DNA of 14,721 nt. It comes from Clostridiales bacterium. GTDB lineage: Bacteria; Bacillota; Clostridia; Lachnospirales; JAITVM01. The stretch covers positions 1-14,721 of the forward strand of contig JAITVM010000263.1 of the NCBI GenBank assembly GCA_031285815.1. The letters run 5' to 3'. Shown here one piece after another: positions 12,888 through 14,721 of the stretch; position 1 is the first letter of the stretch, and the number at the start of each line of letters is the position of its first letter. A program made the position numbers and the translations under genes. The notes under the pieces were generated by a model that ran no database searches, had not been told where the DNA came from, and saw only the letters and a list, made by a program, of their open reading frames with translations.

Positions 12888-13898
12888 ATGTTTACAAAAA
12901 ATGTTTTCTCAATAGATTACGATTTTTCCGCCATTGGCTTAGGGTGCCGGTCTTTCTCGGGAAAACATTATTGGAGTACTTATGATGAAGCAGGGTCCAT
13001 ACAAACTATTAACACTGCATTGGGTTGTGGGGTAAATGTTTTTGATGTTTCGCCGACGTATGGAAATGGGCATGCTGAATCACTATTAGGGAAAACACTG
13101 TATGCATCAAAAAAAAGGGGGAGTGTTTTTCTTATCACAAAATGCGGTATTATTTTGGAGAAAAATAATAAAATACGTATCGACCTTTCACGTGAAAGTA
13201 TTTTGAAATCCATAGACGAAAGCCTAAAACGCTTAAAAACTACGTATGTTGATTTGTATTCATGCCATTTCCCTGACCCGAATACAGATATCGAAGAGAC
13301 TATGGAGACATTGGTTTTTTTGAAAAAACTAGGTAAAATCCGGTATATTGGTTTTACTAATTTCTCTGAAAGCGAGACTAGGAGGGCGCTTAGGGTCGCA
13401 AAAGTAAACGCCGTCCAGGGGCTTTATAATTTAATTGAACGTAACCCGCGTTATGTGTACAATTCTGCACTTAGTTATTTAGTAGAAAAAGACCTTTTTC
13501 CGCTTTGCCGGGAAGAAAGTATGGCTTTTTTCCCGTATAGCCCTTTGTTTCACGGGGTATTGACAGATAATTATAGGAGGCATTTGTACGGCAATACCGA
13601 CATAAGAAAGGATGACCCAAAGCTATCAAATGAACGCTTAAGGGCATACTTATCGTTATTGGAAAAATTAGAAGCTTTAGCTAAAGAGCTTGGCAAAACA
13701 GTGAGCCAGATAGCTATTAATTTTTTGATCCAAAAAGATACAGTAACCTCAGTCCTTGCAGGGGCAAGCAACCCAAGCCAGTTAATTTCTAATTTGCACG
13801 CAGTAAATTTTATGCTTGGGCCAGATGAATTAGATTTGATTGATAAATATGTAAGGGAGTTTAGCTTAAGTACAGGCGATATATTCCAAACAGTATAG
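12888..13898 (+). CDS. Aldo/keto reductase
   Basis: 336-residue NAD(P)H-dependent reductase of aldehydes or ketones with a TIM-barrel fold. The catalytic tetrad is visible: Asp53 and Tyr58 in FDVSPTYGNGHAE, Lys85 in LITKCG and His127 in LYSCHFPDP. The strand GKIRYIGFTNFSESE and the C-terminal cofactor segment SVLAGASNPSQLISNL are typical of the AKR families of the L-glyceraldehyde-reductase/YghZ and dehydrogenase-like type; the exact substrate cannot be told. Start choice: ATG 12888 is ten bases after GGAGG (12873-12877) and GTG 12882 four bases after it. Both give the same barrel start, and the ~35 residues encoded upstream from 12777 are not family-like. Monocistronic, ended by a strong hairpin. 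Confidence 0.9.
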   Translation: MFTKNVFSIDYDFSAIGLGCRSFSGKHYWSTYDEAGSIQTINTALGCGVNVFDVSPTYGNGHAESLLGKTLYASKKRGSVFLITKCGIILEKNNKIRIDLSRESILKSIDESLKRLKTTYVDLYSCHFPDPNTDIEETMETLVFLKKLGKIRYIGFTNFSESETRRALRVAKVNAVQGLYNLIERNPRYVYNSALSYLVEKDLFPLCREESMAFFPYSPLFHGVLTDNYRRHLYGNTDIRKDDPKLSNERLRAYLSLLEKLEALAKELGKTVSQIAINFLIQKDTVTSVLAGASNPSQLISNLHAVNFMLGPDELDLIDKYVREFSLSTGDIFQTV

Positions 13899-13953
13899 AA
13901 ATGGGCCTATAAGATAGGCATAAGAAAAGCCTATCTTATAGGCCCATTTTTTT
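13899..13953. terminator. Strong bidirectional terminator, 21-bp perfect stem
   Basis: 13899-13919 pairs without mismatch with 13929-13949 (core GGGCCTATAAGATAGGC), loop of nine bases. T runs follow on plus (13947-13953), and the AAA/TTT ends give a short T run on minus. It separates the convergent reductase and the unknown 118-residue gene. Confidence 0.9.
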
Positions 13954-13973
13954 AGGTTTCATCATACAAAAAT

Positions 13974-14330
13974 TCAATGCTCCTGTTCAAAACGTTTAAC
14001 CTCAAAAATAATTGAACTGCCATCCCTTTTAAAGGTAACGTCATCAACCATAAGGCCTACTAATGGGAGCTGGTCTTCAGAAGAAAGCGAGGATTCGCCA
14101 GATAGCTCCCAGAATGTTTCTTCCACATCAAGCTGCCTATCTATACTTATATTTTGAATTAGGTTTTGAAAATCCTTGTCATTAATTTGGCTGGCGTCTA
14201 TACAAAATTTATAAACGGATGTGCCTTGGGCGAAACCTATATTAATATCGAAGTCCCGGCAGCCCTTCTTAAAACAGTACGCCAAGATTTCGTTTAAGAT
14301 TTTTAGGTTCTTCTCAAGTTTAAAATTCAT
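13974..14330 (-). CDS. Unknown 118-residue soluble protein coupled to the DUF1576-like gene
   Basis: I do not recognise this protein. It has no signal peptide or membrane helix. It starts with a charged helix (KLEKNLKILNEILAYCFKKG), followed by RDFDINIGFAQGTSVYKFCIDA, which looks like a beta hairpin, a helix (DKDFQNLIQNI), an acidic middle (DVEETFWELSGESSLSSEDQ) and two more predicted strands (VGLMVDDVTFKRDGSSIIFEVKRF in two pieces: VGLMVDDVTFKRDG and SSIIFEVKRF). The alpha/beta pattern suggests a small compact domain. ATG 14330 lies inside the end of the upstream membrane protein gene (11-bp overlap) with AAAGGA at a nine-base distance, so translation is coupled. Such coupling suggests the two products act together, perhaps as a cytosolic partner of the membrane protein. 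The gene ends before the 13899-13953 hairpin. Confidence 0.8.
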   Translation of the reverse strand: MNFKLEKNLKILNEILAYCFKKGCRDFDINIGFAQGTSVYKFCIDASQINDKDFQNLIQNISIDRQLDVEETFWELSGESSLSSEDQLPLVGLMVDDVTFKRDGSSIIFEVKRFEQEH

Positions 14331-14721
14331 CTGAAATATCCTTTCTAAGGGCAGAAATTATAGGTACAACGATTAACGCTATAAACCCTGCGGCATAGCC
14401 ATTATTATATAAATTAAGGCCTTGGTGTAAGGACCCAACACTGGAAACCAACAGCACATGTAAAAAACCGCATATAAACCCGGCTATTGGGCCAAACTGG
14501 CCTGCTATTGGGGCCAAGGCTGTTGAAAATAATATTGCTAGGGAGTTTGAGCCGGAAGCATGTGGCTCAGTATTGAAGCACGCTGCCAAAATAGCGCCGC
14601 CCATAACTGGGTAAATATTTTTTATATGCTTACCAAAGGCGCCAAACCCGATTATAGTAAATATACCGCCAATAACTGGGCCGTTAAAATCCAGCCCAAA
14701 AATTTCGGCTACAAGGCACGC
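14320..14721 (-). CDS. DUF1576-like polytopic membrane protein, C-terminal part (5' end outside window)
   Basis: The last 133 codons of a larger membrane protein; the frame is open to the window edge at 14721, so the ATG at 14604 is internal. Visible sequence: GPVIGGIFTIIGFGAFGKH, then NIYPVMGGAILAA, a glycine/alanine-rich helix (LAILFSTALAPIAGQFG), a helix with GFLHVLLVSSVG, the polar conserved piece HQGLNLYNNGYAAGF, and a final helix IALIVVPII. The pattern GFGAFGKH...PV...LAPIAG.FG...H.GLNLYNNG is what I associate with DUF1576, a family of clostridial membrane proteins of unknown function. The conserved His, Asn and Gly in membrane context hint at transport or an intramembrane role, which is unproven. 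Most of the protein lies upstream of the window. Coupled to the 118-residue gene by an 11-bp overlap. Confidence 0.7.
   Translation of the reverse strand, partial: ACLVAEIFGLDFNGPVIGGIFTIIGFGAFGKHIKNIYPVMGGAILAACFNTEPHASGSNSLAILFSTALAPIAGQFGPIAGFICGFLHVLLVSSVGSLHQGLNLYNNGYAAGFIALIVVPIISALRKDISDEF

Noticed and set aside
1..14721. CRISPR array, insertion sequence, tRNA or rRNA gene
   Set aside because: No regularly spaced repeats, transposase frames, terminal inverted repeats or tRNA-like cloverleaf sequence were seen on either strand.

Overview
The window looks like chromosomal DNA from a low-GC, Gram-positive anaerobe, most likely a member of the Clostridia. The signs are AT-rich sequence, strong GGAGG ribosome binding sites, frequent TTG start codons (metN, nagB, the second ABC-2 permease, the small membrane protein at 3388), a T-box leader, a lipoprotein with a lipobox, many compact hairpin terminators, and family content common in Clostridia (DUF1576-type membrane protein, YbhJ-type hydratase). 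Species assignment is inference only.

Layout. 1-340: the 3' end of a thioredoxin reductase gene and a hairpin shared with the convergent met operon. 344-3240 (minus): metN-metI-metQ, a D/L-methionine ABC importer, read from one promoter (3211-3238) through a T-box leader whose specifier codon reads ATG (Met), so uncharged tRNA-Met should turn on methionine uptake. 3241-4243 (plus): a small two-helix membrane protein with charged helical ends, then a cupin enzyme or sugar-binding protein whose promoter carries a perfect 14-bp palindrome in place of a -35 box. 4244-4799: no large gene; it holds terminators, a very short membrane peptide gene on the minus strand with a structured leader, and the promoter of the next operon.

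4800-9305 (plus): a four-gene ABC-2 unit: a compact ATPase, a 530-residue membrane-anchored protein with a disordered acidic cytoplasmic tail and a large outside domain, and two ABC-2 permeases. A terminator-like hairpin sits between the second and third genes, and the third gene appears to start at a non-standard codon (AUU or AUA). This cassette is the least conventional part of the window and the best candidate for an undescribed system; its substrate cannot be read from the sequence.

9427-14721: a YbhJ-type aconitase-family hydratase (minus) diverges from nagB (glucosamine-6-phosphate deaminase, plus). An aldo/keto reductase (plus) follows, ending at a perfect 21-bp hairpin. The window ends inside a minus-strand pair: a DUF1576-like polytopic membrane protein translationally coupled to an unknown 118-residue soluble protein.
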